Assembly: GCF_013177695.1 (NCBI RefSeq)
Contig: NZ_WOEY01000012.1
Span: forward strand, 1-64,000
DNA length: 64,000 nt
Source of the DNA: Paraburkholderia solitsugae
GTDB taxonomy: Bacteria; Pseudomonadota; Gammaproteobacteria; Burkholderiales; Burkholderiaceae
Direction of reading: 5' to 3'
The position numbers and the translations under genes were made by a program. Position 1 is the stretch's first letter. Each line of letters starts with the position of its first letter. A model generated the notes under the pieces. That model made no database searches. It was not told where the DNA came from and saw only the letters and a list, made by a program, of their open reading frames with translations. Of the stretch, positions 16,528-24,588 are shown in pieces.

Positions 16528-16788
16528 ATGAGACTGATCGAAGCGGATGAACGTCAGGCGTTCCTGGCGACCTTGCAGCGCAAGGGACTGGCAGAAGGTG
16601 AATTCGAACTGCTGGAAACGGATACGACTGACCCCAAGGGCGACGAGAACGTCGGCCTGCAGGGATATGTCACCGTAACCAGACTATCAACACACATTGC
16701 GAGGGAATACCCCATCGGCTTCGAAACCGGTTGGATGCAGCATTTCAGACAGGATCTCGAAGCTGGCGTCTTCGATAAGCCGGAATGA
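16528..16788 (+). CDS. hypothetical protein, 86 aa
   Basis: I chose the ATG at 16528 because GGGAGG lies just upstream; an in-frame GTG at 16480 lies inside the DUF1488-like remnant. The protein (MRLIEADERQAFLATLQRKG ...) is acidic, soluble and contains GYVTVTRLSTHIAREYPIGF and WMQHFRQDLEAGVF near the end. No known domain recognised. Similar small proteins follow DUF1488 genes in some Burkholderia, which is memory and not tested here. Confidence 0.6.
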   Translation: MRLIEADERQAFLATLQRKGLAEGEFELLETDTTDPKGDENVGLQGYVTVTRLSTHIAREYPIGFETGWMQHFRQDLEAGVFDKPE

Positions 16789-16870
16789 GATCCCGCTGTT
16801 GCGGCGAACTCTCCTCGTCTGTCCGCTTTGCTACCATGAGATTCCGTAGTCAGCCAAATGGAGGCAGCGA

Positions 16871-17068
16871 ATGGCAAATTTGTTCAATCGCGGAGACGCA
16901 GCTAGGATCGCAGCGGAATTGATACAAGCGGCGGTGCAGAGCGGATCGATTCGTCTGATGGGGAGTTCGGCGGATGCAGCCGTCGCACAAGCACATGCAA
17001 TGAATGATGCTAAGTATCTTTCGATACTAATCAATCAGCTAGCCGATGAGCTGACCTATGTGGAGTAG
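16871..17068 (+). CDS. hypothetical protein, 65 aa
   Basis: A 65-residue helical protein (MANLFNRGDAARIAAELIQA ...) with GGAGG 7 bases before the ATG and a clear terminator 9 bases after the stop. The alanine-rich amphipathic helices and the framing signals support a real gene. Function unknown. Confidence 0.6.
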   Translation: MANLFNRGDAARIAAELIQAAVQSGSIRLMGSSADAAVAQAHAMNDAKYLSILINQLADELTYVE

Positions 17069-17076
17069 GCATTGAA

Positions 17077-17107
17077 AAAGCCCCGCGCAATTTCTTGGCG
17101 GGGCTTT
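17077..17107 (+). terminator. Rho-independent terminator-like hairpin
   Basis: AAAGCCCCGC pairs perfectly with GCGGGGCTTT around a 11-base loop, just after the 65-aa gene. Confidence 0.82.
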
Positions 17108-17409
17108 GGTCGCACTTATTCACAGTGTCAGATTGAGGCGTGTCATATGACGTTGACTTCGGGCCAAAGGCTCCGGCATGCCGCGACGCGGAACCGTCCA
17201 CTCGTAGGGAAGGTTAGCGGGGCACGTGGTAATCGGTTGGCGATCAGAACCCCTTTCGCAAACGGGCTAAAAATTATTCCCCGCCAAACCATTTGGCCCT
17301 TTTGTATTACTTACGCGTCCTGCGAGGAAAGGTAACGTTTTTCCCTTGACGAAAATGGAACATTAAAATGCCATCGCCGATTCCGCGAACATCAATGAGA
17401 GGAGTTGCG
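17108..17409. other. intergenic stretch without a recognised feature
   Basis: I see no supported gene here. A short open frame at 17072-17335 reads through the terminator hairpin and has no coding look. Confidence 0.5.
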
Positions 17410-17544
17410 ATGGTTCTATATCACCACGGCGCAGCAATTCAGCCCTGTGTCACGAAGCTGTCGATAAAGCCTCGCGATGGCACAATCAATCGCCTCATGG
17501 TCGCGCAAGACGATTCGATACCGGTTCATCAACTTGTCGATTAA
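17410..17544 (+). CDS. possible small protein, 44 aa
   Basis: ATG at 17410 follows GAGGAG at good spacing and encodes 44 residues (MVLYHHGAAIQPCVTKLSIK ...), soluble, no motif. It overlaps the HNH remnant on the other strand, so only one of the two is likely to matter. Supported mainly by the ribosome site. Confidence 0.25.
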   Translation: MVLYHHGAAIQPCVTKLSIKPRDGTINRLMVAQDDSIPVHQLVD

Positions 17545-17680
17545 CGGACTGAAACGACCGGATGTCGTACCACGCGCGCATCACATAGCCATTTCGGGTG
17601 GCCTCTAGCGATGTCTTCCTCTTGTGGCACGAATTACACAAAGGTCTGAGGTTCTGCGGACGAAGTGGCAGCCGGTCCGG
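17495..17680 (-). pseudogene. C-terminal remnant of an HNH endonuclease
   Basis: The minus-strand frame between stops at 17681-17683 and 17495-17497 reads PDRLPLRPQNLRPLCNSCHK then RKTSLEATRNG. NLRPLCNSCHKRKT is the canonical second half of an HNH nuclease (NLQPLC..CH..KT), including the zinc-binding cysteines and the catalytic-region histidine. The N-terminal part is absent and no start codon precedes it, so this is a fragment, probably of phage or island origin. Confidence 0.5.
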
Positions 17681-17689
17681 CTACGGCGG

Positions 17690-17917
17690 TCATTCCATCG
17701 ACGGCGGTTCCATCGGTCCAGCAAACAGTGCGCGGTCGAAGAACGAATCGTCCAGTTCCAATATCTCATCGTCGCCCAGAAGGATCACGACTAACTGTCG
17801 TGAACCGTTCCCAGGCACGTCTGCGACTTCCGCGATGGTTTGCTTCGGCGTCCGGTCGTCCGTAAATCGCACCCAATAGTAGCCTGGCACTACGGGTCGC
17901 GTGTCTCTCCACTCCAT
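17690..17917 (-). CDS. hypothetical protein, 75 aa
   Basis: A small acidic protein, MEWRDTRPVVPGYYWVRFTD ..., with a GGGG ribosome site 8-9 bases upstream of the ATG. PGYYWVR near the N-terminus is common in small phage-associated proteins. It ends just before the HNH remnant on the same strand. Function unknown. Confidence 0.5.
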   Translation of the reverse strand: MEWRDTRPVVPGYYWVRFTDDRTPKQTIAEVADVPGNGSRQLVVILLGDDEILELDDSFFDRALFAGPMEPPSME

Positions 17918-18182
17918 AACTTTTACCCCTTAATCTGGCGTAATCGATCGCTACCGCATCGCCAACTTTATCGCCGCGGTCTAGACGGCGGTTGCACCGA
18001 AGCATGAGTCTGGACCGCCGAGTCCGGCCGCGCTGCCAGCCCGTACCGACGATCATGCTGCTCATGGGGTTGGGCCAAGCTGAGCGCGAATTTCTATCAT
18101 AAGCCTCATAGTTATACGTGGACCGGGTAAACGTTCTGGAAGATGGCGCGTTGAGTAAGGAGTTCAACTCAAACGCTGTTCC

Positions 18183-18372
18183 ATGAAATGCGTCATCAGG
18201 CTGAGTAAAGCAGAGAGGTACACCTTGCAGAAAATGTCGGTGAACTATCGAGCTCGAGACGCTTGCACGCGCGCGGCAGGACTTCTGTTGCAGGGCAGCG
18301 GAATAAGTGCGCCCAAGGTTGCTGATGAACTGAAGAAACCGTCTGCCGTCGCCGATGAGGCGCGGCGGACTT
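18183..18372 (+). pseudogene. IS630-like transposase N-terminal fragment, interrupted by the IS3 element
   Basis: About 63 codons starting MKCVIRLSKAERYTLQKMSV, with RAAGLLLQGSGISAPKVADELKKPSAV resembling the helix-turn-helix at the start of IS630-family transposases. The reading ends where the IS3-family element begins (its left terminal repeat starts at 18373), and no IS630 DDE sequence follows on the far side. It was probably already truncated before the insertion. Confidence 0.45.
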
Positions 18373-18398
18373 TGAAGTTGACCCGCGAAAACGGACGC
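18373..18398 (+). repeat. left terminal inverted repeat of the IS3 element
   Basis: Begins TGAAGTTGACCCGC; shares TTGACCCGC and ACGGAC in register with the right end. Confidence 0.88.
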
Positions 18399-18425
18399 CT
18401 ATCCTTTTGAAGAGGAGGTGCCGAA

Positions 18426-18740
18426 ATGGGCAAGCATCGTACCCCGTACCCGGCGGAATTCCGGGCGCAAATGGTTGAGCTGGTGAAGGCCGGGCGCAGG
18501 CCGGAGGAACTGGAAAAGGAGTTCGAGCCGACCGCGCAGACGATCTACAACTGGGTGGCACAGGCTGGTCGCGATGCGGGCGTGCGCCATGACGGGCTGA
18601 CCACCGCCGAGCGGCAGGAACTCACGAGGCTGCGCCGCGAGAACCGGCAGTTGAAGATGGAGCGTGACATACTCTCTCACGCAGCGGCCTGGTTTGCCCG
18701 GGAGACGGGAGCCGTATCGCCGAAGGATACGGATTCATGA
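18426..18740 (+). CDS. IS3-family transposase OrfA
   Basis: 104 residues: an N-terminal helix-turn-helix (YPAEFRAQMVELVKAGRRPEELEKEFEPTAQTIYNWV, about 8-45) and a leucine-zipper-like segment (LRRENRQLKMERDILSHAAAW, about 68-90) used to dimerise with OrfB. GGAGG precedes the ATG. Its stop overlaps the OrfB start in ATGA; this suggests translational coupling in place of, or in addition to, the frameshift usual for IS3 elements. Confidence 0.94.
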   Translation: MGKHRTPYPAEFRAQMVELVKAGRRPEELEKEFEPTAQTIYNWVAQAGRDAGVRHDGLTTAERQELTRLRRENRQLKMERDILSHAAAWFARETGAVSPKDTDS

Positions 18741-19702
18741 GAGCGAACCGGGCCCGCTGGCCCATCGCCACGATGGCGCGGCTGCTCAGGGTCTCCACGA
18801 GCGGCTATTACGCGTGGCTGGTACGGGAGCCTTCGGCACACGCATGCGGTGACGCACAGTTGCTCTCGCGCATCCGTACGCTGCATGCAAGCTCACGGGG
18901 CACATACGGTGCACCACGTATTCATGTGCAGCTGGCACGCGAAGGCATGCACGTGGGACGCAAGCGGGTGGCGCGCCTGATGCGCATGGCTGGCCTGCGT
19001 GGCGCGAGCCGGCGGCGCTGGCCGCACACCACGCGGCAACGCGCAGGGGCACGGCGTGCGCCCGACCTGGTGCGCCGGCACTTCAGCGCCGACGCCCGCG
19101 ATGTGCTGTGGGTAGCAGACGCCACATACGTGCCGACCGCTGAAGGGTTCCTGTATCTGGCGGTGGTGCTCGATGTATTCAGCCGCCGCGTCGTCGGCTG
19201 GGCAATGTCAACCCATCTGTACACCGAACTGATGCTGCGTGCACTGGACATGGCGTTGCTGCAGCGGCGTCCCGAGGGGGTGATCCATCATTCGGACCAG
19301 GGCTGTCAATACACGTCCATTGCCTTCGGGAGGCGTTGCCGCGAGGCTGGCGTGCAGCCGTCAATGGGGACGGCCGGCGATGCCTATGACAACGCCATGT
19401 GCGAATCATTCTTCGGCACGCTCGAGACGGAGCTGCTGATGCGAGAACACTTCGCGACCCACGAGCAGGCCCGCGCACGCATCTTCTGGTTTCTGGAGGG
19501 CTGGTACAACATACGCCGCCTGCATAGCAGTATCGGCTATTGCTCGCCGCTCGAATTCGAAAACCTGCATTCGCAGGATCAAATGTCATCGCCGCGCGGG
19601 TTGCCCACCGCCGGGCAGCGCCATGGTCGTGACAGGCGACCCGCCGCCCGGCCGTGGACAACCCGCGACTCAACACTCCCCGGAGGTTCAACATCACACT
19701 AA
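18737..19702 (+). CDS. IS3-family transposase OrfB (DDE integrase)
   Basis: 321 residues. An HTH_21-like region (SSRGTYGAPRIHVQLAREGM, about 55-75) is followed by the rve catalytic core with D in LWVADATYV, D in IHHSDQGCQYTS and E in CESFFGTLETE, and the usual YNIRRLHSSIGYCSPLEFE near the end. All three catalytic residues are present. The last ~50 residues beyond the core are basic and Pro-rich and run nearly to the right terminal repeat. Confidence 0.95.
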   Translation: MRANRARWPIATMARLLRVSTSGYYAWLVREPSAHACGDAQLLSRIRTLHASSRGTYGAPRIHVQLAREGMHVGRKRVARLMRMAGLRGASRRRWPHTTRQRAGARRAPDLVRRHFSADARDVLWVADATYVPTAEGFLYLAVVLDVFSRRVVGWAMSTHLYTELMLRALDMALLQRRPEGVIHHSDQGCQYTSIAFGRRCREAGVQPSMGTAGDAYDNAMCESFFGTLETELLMREHFATHEQARARIFWFLEGWYNIRRLHSSIGYCSPLEFENLHSQDQMSSPRGLPTAGQRHGRDRRPAARPWTTRDSTLPGGSTSH

Positions 19703-19716
19703 ACCCAACTGCAAAT

Positions 19717-19742
19717 CTGTCCGTCGAAGCGGGTCAATCTCA
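19717..19742 (-). repeat. right terminal inverted repeat of the IS3 element
   Basis: Reverse complement begins TGAGATTGACCCGC; followed by the CTT target duplication at 19743-19745. Confidence 0.88.
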
Positions 19743-19762
19743 CTTTGGTCTGGTCGCTTCGC

Positions 19763-20650
19763 TCAGGAAGCGCGTTGAAGTATCGTCGTTGTCGACGCGG
19801 CGTGGTTCCCGGGCTCCTGTTCGAATCCGTAGAACGACGCAGGGGTTGTGCATAGAATCGCGTCGGTCACCGTTGCGTCCAGGCCGAGTTCCAATAGCGT
19901 CGATAACGACTCACCGTAGTTCATCACCTGTTCGTGTTGAGTATGGGGCCAGTCGCTGCCCCACATCAGCCGCTCAGCGACGAAGTGTTCGACAAGCAGG
20001 CTCGTCGCCTCACGCACAAAGTCAGAACCGGGAATCGCACATCGATAGGCGCCCGAGACCTTGACCCACACGCGGCCGGTTCTGCCATACCCGAGCAAAG
20101 TCCGGAAGCCTGGATCGTGAATTCCTTTCTCCGGGTCGGGGCGTCCAAAATGATCGACGACCACGGGTATTCCAGCTTCCAGCAACCGGTCGAGCATCGG
20201 TGCCAGGTCCTGCGCATTCCGATGTAGTTCGACGTGCCAACCCAGTCTCGACAAGCGGTCGAACAATGGCGTCCACGATTTCGTTCCCAGATCCGGCAAC
20301 GCCTGCCCGATCAGATTGAGCCGTATGCCGGTTACGCCTCGAGCATGCAGCGCGGCCAACTCTTCTTCGGAAACGTCGGGCGTGACCACCGCTACGCCCC
20401 TCAAGCGATGCATGTCTCGGGACAGTGCTTGCAACAGGTAGCGATTGTCCGTGCCGAGAAAGCTCGGTTGCACCAGAACCGCGCGCCCGATGTCGTGCGT
20501 GTTCAGCAGTTGCAAATAGGTGTCGAGCGCCGCGTCGTAGTCAGGCGTGTAGCGCCGGCTATCCGTGAGCGGCAAGCCTCTCTGGAAAACGTGCGCGTGG
20601 GTGTCCACGCGGCAGAGGTGGGACTGAGCGAGCAATGCCGGGGTACTCAT
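19763..20650 (-). CDS. amidohydrolase 2 family, 2-pyrone-4,6-dicarboxylate hydrolase-like
   Basis: A 295-residue TIM-barrel hydrolase. Motifs are DTHAHVF at residue 16, IRLNLIGQ, VVDHFGRPD and WGSDWPHTQHE, the pattern of PDC-lactonase-like (LigI) enzymes that open lactones or hydrolyse cyclic esters. The start follows GGAG and lies two bases after the MFS stop, so the two form a tight operon. The transporter partner and the UTRA-type GntR regulator next door point to uptake and catabolism of an aromatic or sugar-derived lactone; the substrate is not known. The IS3 element lies just past its stop but leaves the coding region intact. Confidence 0.88.
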   Translation of the reverse strand: MSTPALLAQSHLCRVDTHAHVFQRGLPLTDSRRYTPDYDAALDTYLQLLNTHDIGRAVLVQPSFLGTDNRYLLQALSRDMHRLRGVAVVTPDVSEEELAALHARGVTGIRLNLIGQALPDLGTKSWTPLFDRLSRLGWHVELHRNAQDLAPMLDRLLEAGIPVVVDHFGRPDPEKGIHDPGFRTLLGYGRTGRVWVKVSGAYRCAIPGSDFVREATSLLVEHFVAERLMWGSDWPHTQHEQVMNYGESLSTLLELGLDATVTDAILCTTPASFYGFEQEPGNHAASTTTILQRAS

Positions 20651-20652
20651 GG

Positions 20653-21951
20653 TCAGCTCCGCGGCTGGTCCAGGGTCAATCGCGCGTGGTCGACGGCATC
20701 GGGAGTCGATTCGGATACCACGCTACGCAGACGTTTGCCGCGCGTCTCGGGAAGCAGCAACACAGCGATCATCGCGAGGCCGTAAGCAATGGCCGCGTCG
20801 ATTCCGATTGCCATACCGAGCGACATCGAATGACTCATGTAGCCGACGAGGACAGGGAAGCCCGCTGAGGTGATACGTCCGAAGTTGTAGCAGAATCCGA
20901 CGCCGGTGCCGCGCATGTCGGCCGGATACAGTTCGTTGAAAAGCGGGCCGAGGCTCGCTGGGATGCCCGCAGCGAACAAGCCGAGCGGGAAACCCAGCAC
21001 GAGCATTTGCGTGCTGGTCAGCGGCAGCATCACGTAAGCGAGAACCGTCACGATGCAGCAGAACGCGAAGAGGGCGACATTGCGCCGGCGCCCAATGCGG
21101 TCGAGCAGATAGGCGCTGGCCATGCAGCCGCACCAGAAAGCCACGATGACAACCGCCAGATAGCCACCTGTGTTCAGAACCGACAAATGCCGTTCTTTGG
21201 CAAGGAAGGTGGGCAACCAGGTCATGATCGCGTAGTACCCGCCGTGAGCGCCGGTGCCCAGCACGGCGCCAATCACGGTGGTCCGCAGCACACGCGGCTG
21301 GAAGACCTGGGTTATTTGCCCGAGCACCGAGACCTTGGGTGCCGTGCTTGCCGGTGCGACGCGCGCCGGTTCCTTCAGATTGCGCCGGACGAACAGAACA
21401 AGGCCGGCCGGCACGAGGCCGACGGCGAACATCACGCGCCATGCGGTGTCCGACGGTAACCAGGAGAATGCCGCGGCATACACCAGCACGGCCGCGCCCC
21501 ATCCCACCGCCCAGGCGCTTTGTACGGCGCCCATCGCCTTGCCGCGGTGTTCGGTGCGAATGGTTTCCGCCATCAATACCGCGCCTGCTGCCCACTCGCC
21601 GCCGAATCCGAATCCTTGAAGCGCCTTGAGAACCAGGAGTTGCGGGAAGTTTTGCGCGAAGGCGCAGAGAAAGGTGAAGCCGGCAAACCAGAGGATCGTC
21701 ATTTGCAACGTCCGGACGCGGCCGATGCGGTCCGACAACGCCCCTGCGATCCAGCCGCCGAGTGCCGAAGATATCAACGTCACGCTGCTGATCGCGCCGG
21801 CCTGCGTATGGTCGATGCCGTACGCGGCAATGATCGCGGGGATAGCCAGGGTGAACATCTGCACGTCGAGTGCGTCGAGCCCCCAACCCGCAAAGCACCC
21901 CCAAAAGGTGTTGCGTTCCAGGGGCGTGCCCTGCTTGTACCACGTGAACAT
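20653..21951 (-). CDS. MFS transporter
   Basis: 432 residues, twelve predicted membrane spans. Start at 21951 has GGAGA upstream and is preferred over 21975. The family loop GALSDRIGRVRTL lies between helices 2 and 3, GFGFGGEWAAGAVLMAE in helix 5 is typical of the metabolite:H+ symporter (sugar-acid/aromatic acid) branch, and a large loop with poly-charged residues splits the halves. It is first gene of a two-gene unit with the amidohydrolase. A 16-bp palindrome lies just upstream of the start. Confidence 0.9.
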   Translation of the reverse strand: MFTWYKQGTPLERNTFWGCFAGWGLDALDVQMFTLAIPAIIAAYGIDHTQAGAISSVTLISSALGGWIAGALSDRIGRVRTLQMTILWFAGFTFLCAFAQNFPQLLVLKALQGFGFGGEWAAGAVLMAETIRTEHRGKAMGAVQSAWAVGWGAAVLVYAAAFSWLPSDTAWRVMFAVGLVPAGLVLFVRRNLKEPARVAPASTAPKVSVLGQITQVFQPRVLRTTVIGAVLGTGAHGGYYAIMTWLPTFLAKERHLSVLNTGGYLAVVIVAFWCGCMASAYLLDRIGRRRNVALFAFCCIVTVLAYVMLPLTSTQMLVLGFPLGLFAAGIPASLGPLFNELYPADMRGTGVGFCYNFGRITSAGFPVLVGYMSHSMSLGMAIGIDAAIAYGLAMIAVLLLPETRGKRLRSVVSESTPDAVDHARLTLDQPRS

Positions 21952-21973
21952 AGCCGTCTCCGTTATGTTTATC

Positions 21974-21993
21974 ATGTAGTCATATATATGACT
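21974..21993 (-). promoter_or_regulatory. operator candidate upstream of the MFS-amidohydrolase unit
   Basis: AGTCATATATATGACT (21978-21993) is a perfect 16-bp palindrome, 27 bp before the MFS start. In the direction of transcription it reads CATATATATGACTACAT (21974-21990), the same 17 bases found upstream of the second MFS gene. Likely bound by the GntR/UTRA regulator encoded between the two transporters. Confidence 0.65.
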
Positions 21994-22097
21994 GTATGAA
22001 TGGTGATCGCAAAGCCATGAAAAGTCATTGAGTATTAACCCTTGCTCACGTCGCCGTCGCGGGATGTTGTACAGTAGTTACTCCTCTGAACAACTAT

Positions 22098-22850
22098 ATG
22101 AATACTATGGAAGCGGCCTCTTTCGTGACCAAGCCGGATGATCGGTTGCCCCGTTATCAGCAATTGCGTGACGACCTGGTCAGCCGCATTGCCGCAGGTG
22201 AATGGGCGCTGGAGGAAGCCATCGCCACAGAGGCGGAGTTGGGGCAGTTCTATAACGTCTCCACTGGAACGGTTCGTAAGGCGATTGATCTGCTCGTTGC
22301 CGACGGCGTGCTCACGCGCAGCCAGGGCAAGGGCACATTCATTCGCCGGCCCCGTTTCGATTCGTCGCTGTTTCGCTTCTTTCGTTTCAAGTCGCGCGAC
22401 GGCGAACCGGTGCGGCCGACAGCGCGCGTCCTCAAGCGCGAAGTCGTGAAGCCTGGGGACGAAATTCGCTCTACTTTGCGGATGAAAGCCTCTGAGAAAG
22501 CAATCCACCTGTCGCGTGTGCGCTTGATCGAAGGCCAAGCGGTTCTGTCTGAAGAAATCTGGTTGCCGCGCGCGCGTTTCGAACCCTTGGCCACGTTGCC
22601 GCTCGGCGATTTCGAGGACTTGCTGTATCCGTTGTACGAGCGTCTTTGCCGGCAGATCGTGGCGTCCGCTACGGAAATTCTAAAAGTGGAACAAGCCACG
22701 TCTGACGACGCCTCGCTTCTTAATGTAGCGGTCGGCAGCCCTGTCATTCAGGTCCACCGTGTCGCATCAGACTTCGCGGGCACGCCGTTCGAATGGCGCA
22801 GCACGCGCGGAGCCGCCACGACGTTCCAGTACCAGGTGGAAATCCGCTGA
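22098..22850 (+). CDS. GntR-family transcriptional regulator, HutC/UTRA subfamily
   Basis: 250 residues. N-terminal winged helix (PRYQQLRDDLVSRIAAGEW ... LGQFYNVSTGTVRKAIDLLVADGVLTRSQGKGTFI, about 18-85) and a UTRA effector domain (about 100-245) with LSRVRLIEGQAVLSEEIWLPRARF and a closing PFEWRSTRGAATTFQYQVEI. UTRA regulators bind small sugar or acid ligands. No clear ribosome site at 22098; the second ATG at 22107 is an alternative. It is divergent from one MFS gene and co-oriented with the other, both of which carry the shared 17-bp motif. Confidence 0.9.
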   Translation: MNTMEAASFVTKPDDRLPRYQQLRDDLVSRIAAGEWALEEAIATEAELGQFYNVSTGTVRKAIDLLVADGVLTRSQGKGTFIRRPRFDSSLFRFFRFKSRDGEPVRPTARVLKREVVKPGDEIRSTLRMKASEKAIHLSRVRLIEGQAVLSEEIWLPRARFEPLATLPLGDFEDLLYPLYERLCRQIVASATEILKVEQATSDDASLLNVAVGSPVIQVHRVASDFAGTPFEWRSTRGAATTFQYQVEIR

Positions 22851-22975
22851 GTCGGCGACACGCTGGCGCATCTCAACCTTACTCCGCTTTTTGAACACAG
22901 CGCCGCCAGGATCGCTGAGGTCGTTCGCGCCTATTCGGGTATCACCCCATGGCGTCCAATGTCAGTTCATATAAA

Positions 22976-22992
22976 CATATATATGACTACAT
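22976..22992 (+). promoter_or_regulatory. second copy of the 17-bp operator motif
   Basis: CATATATATGACTACAT, identical to the copy at 21974-21990 and in the same orientation relative to its target gene, 94 bp before the MFS start at 23086. Here the left palindrome arm is imperfect (AAACATAT in place of AGTCATAT). Confidence 0.62.
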
Positions 22993-23085
22993 CAATCCGG
23001 CCGTTTTCTCGATTTCGCTCGACGTAGCGGCGAACATGCCGCTGGGCGAGTGTCGATGGCGGCCGGCGAGAAAACCGGAGCGGAC

Positions 23086-24396
23086 ATGTCTACGCAGGCA
23101 GGATTTGAGCAGCAGGTAATGAGAAAGATGGCGTGGCGGCTGATGCCGCTTCTGATTGTCATGTTTCTGATTTCGTTTATCGACCGCCAGAACGTCGGTT
23201 TCGCCAAACTGGAGATGGTGCATGCCCTCGGCATGACGGAAGCGTCATACGGGCTGGGGGCCTCACTGTTCTTCATCGGCTATCTCGTCTTCGAGGTGCC
23301 CAGCACGCTGGCATTGCATCGTTTCGGCGCGCGGACCTGGCTCGCCCGCATCATGATGACCTGGGGTGTGGTCACGGTGCTGATGGCGTTCGCGCGTTCG
23401 CTGCCTGTCTTCTATTCCTTTCGCTTCGCGCTGGGCGTCGCCGAAGCCGGTTTTTATCCCGGCGTCATCTACTACCTCACGCAGTGGTTCCCACAAAGCT
23501 ATCGCACCAAAGTGCTGGGGTTCTTCACGCTAGGCAGTTCGCTCGCCAACATGCTGGGCTCGCTGGTCGGCGGTCTTCTGCTGACGTTGGGCGGTACGTG
23601 GGGCTTTGCGGGTTGGCAGTGGGTGTTTATCGCCACCGGCATTCCCGCCATTCTGATTGCGTTCGTCGCGCTCAAATTTTTGCCGAATTCGGTGCAGGAC
23701 GCGCCGTTCCTTTCGCAACAGGAGAAGGACGTCGTTGTCGCCGCGCTCAAGCGGGAAGCGTCGGATGATGCCAAGGCGACGCGGCCTTGGGGGGCGTTGC
23801 TCGATCCGAAGGTACTCATGTTCGCGCTGACGTACATGCTGATGTCGACGTCGTTGTACGGGGTGACCTACTGGATGCCGACGCTGCTGAAAAGCGATGG
23901 CGTGTCGTCGTCGCTGAACGGTGTGTTGAACATGATTCCGTGGGCGCTTGCGACATTGCTTCTGCTGTGGCTGCCCGGCAAGCTCAAGCGTGAGCGCGTC
24001 GTGTTGAGGGCGATGAGTGTGGTGGCCGGCATCGGTGTCGTTTGCTTTGCGTCGAGCCTTGTTTTGCCGACCGCGTCGATGCGTTTTGCCGCGCTGTGTC
24101 TGGGCGGGGCGTGTATTCCGCTGCTCTATCCGTGTTTCTGGTCGTTGCCCCCGCGGCTCTTCTCCGGTGCAAGAGCCGCGGCGAGCGTGGCGGCGATCAA
24201 CGCGATCGGCAATCTGGGCGGCTTTGCCGGGCAGAACCTGATGCCTTATGTCGGCAAGGCGGCGCGCAGCCCTGTTGCGCCGATGCTGGTGCCTACGGCG
24301 TGCCTGTTCGTGCTGGGAATCGGCACGGCGTTAGCCGCGCTGATCGGCGCGCGTCGCAGAATGACGCCCGAGTCGGCCACGATTCGTCCGACGTAG
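23086..24396 (+). CDS. MFS transporter, ACS (anion:cation symporter) family
   Basis: 436 residues from the ATG at 23086, which has GGAG upstream; earlier in-frame starts at 23050 and 23056 lack one. Twelve spans. MPLLIVMFLISFIDRQNVGFA in helix 1 and VAEAGFYPGVIYYLTQWFP in helix 4/5 are the ACS-family hallmarks seen in galactonate, tartrate and phthalate transporters. A substrate related to that of the other MFS/amidohydrolase unit is likely because the upstream motif is shared. Confidence 0.92.
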   Translation: MSTQAGFEQQVMRKMAWRLMPLLIVMFLISFIDRQNVGFAKLEMVHALGMTEASYGLGASLFFIGYLVFEVPSTLALHRFGARTWLARIMMTWGVVTVLMAFARSLPVFYSFRFALGVAEAGFYPGVIYYLTQWFPQSYRTKVLGFFTLGSSLANMLGSLVGGLLLTLGGTWGFAGWQWVFIATGIPAILIAFVALKFLPNSVQDAPFLSQQEKDVVVAALKREASDDAKATRPWGALLDPKVLMFALTYMLMSTSLYGVTYWMPTLLKSDGVSSSLNGVLNMIPWALATLLLLWLPGKLKRERVVLRAMSVVAGIGVVCFASSLVLPTASMRFAALCLGGACIPLLYPCFWSLPPRLFSGARAAASVAAINAIGNLGGFAGQNLMPYVGKAARSPVAPMLVPTACLFVLGIGTALAALIGARRRMTPESATIRPT

Positions 24397-24450
24397 GTCG
24401 CGCCAGCGCGGCGCCGAAGGGTTCATCCGTCCGTGCGGACGGATACCACC

Positions 24451-24585
24451 TCACGGACGAAACAGATCGAATCCGGCCAGCGCGACAACCCCACTTACCA
24501 CGATCAGCGCTACCGAATGCTGTCCGAAGTAAAGAAGCGCCGCGGCCGACCAGGTCGTCGCCGTGAATGCTGCAATGCGTTTCAT
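24451..24585 (-). CDS. small membrane protein, 44 aa, next to permease
   Basis: MKRIAAFTATTWSAAALLYF ... VALAGFDLFRP: two hydrophobic segments separated by GQHS. The ATG at 24585 lies three bases after the permease stop on the same strand, so it should be translated by coupling. It is short and easily missed. Function unknown; by position it may be an accessory subunit of the permease. Confidence 0.6.
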   Translation of the reverse strand: MKRIAAFTATTWSAAALLYFGQHSVALIVVSGVVALAGFDLFRP

Positions 24586-24588
24586 GCT

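Larger units (their letters stand above)
18373..19742 (+). mobile_element. IS3-family insertion sequence, complete
   Basis: A 1370-bp element with both ends defined. The left end TGAAGTTGACCCGCGAAAAC and right end (reverse complement) TGAGATTGACCCGCTTCGAC are imperfect inverted repeats of about 26 bp. It is flanked by a 3-bp direct repeat CTT (18370-18372 and 19743-19745), the usual IS3-family target duplication. It carries orfA and orfB with an intact DDE triad, so it may still be active. It ends 20 bp before the stop of the convergent amidohydrolase gene. Confidence 0.93.
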
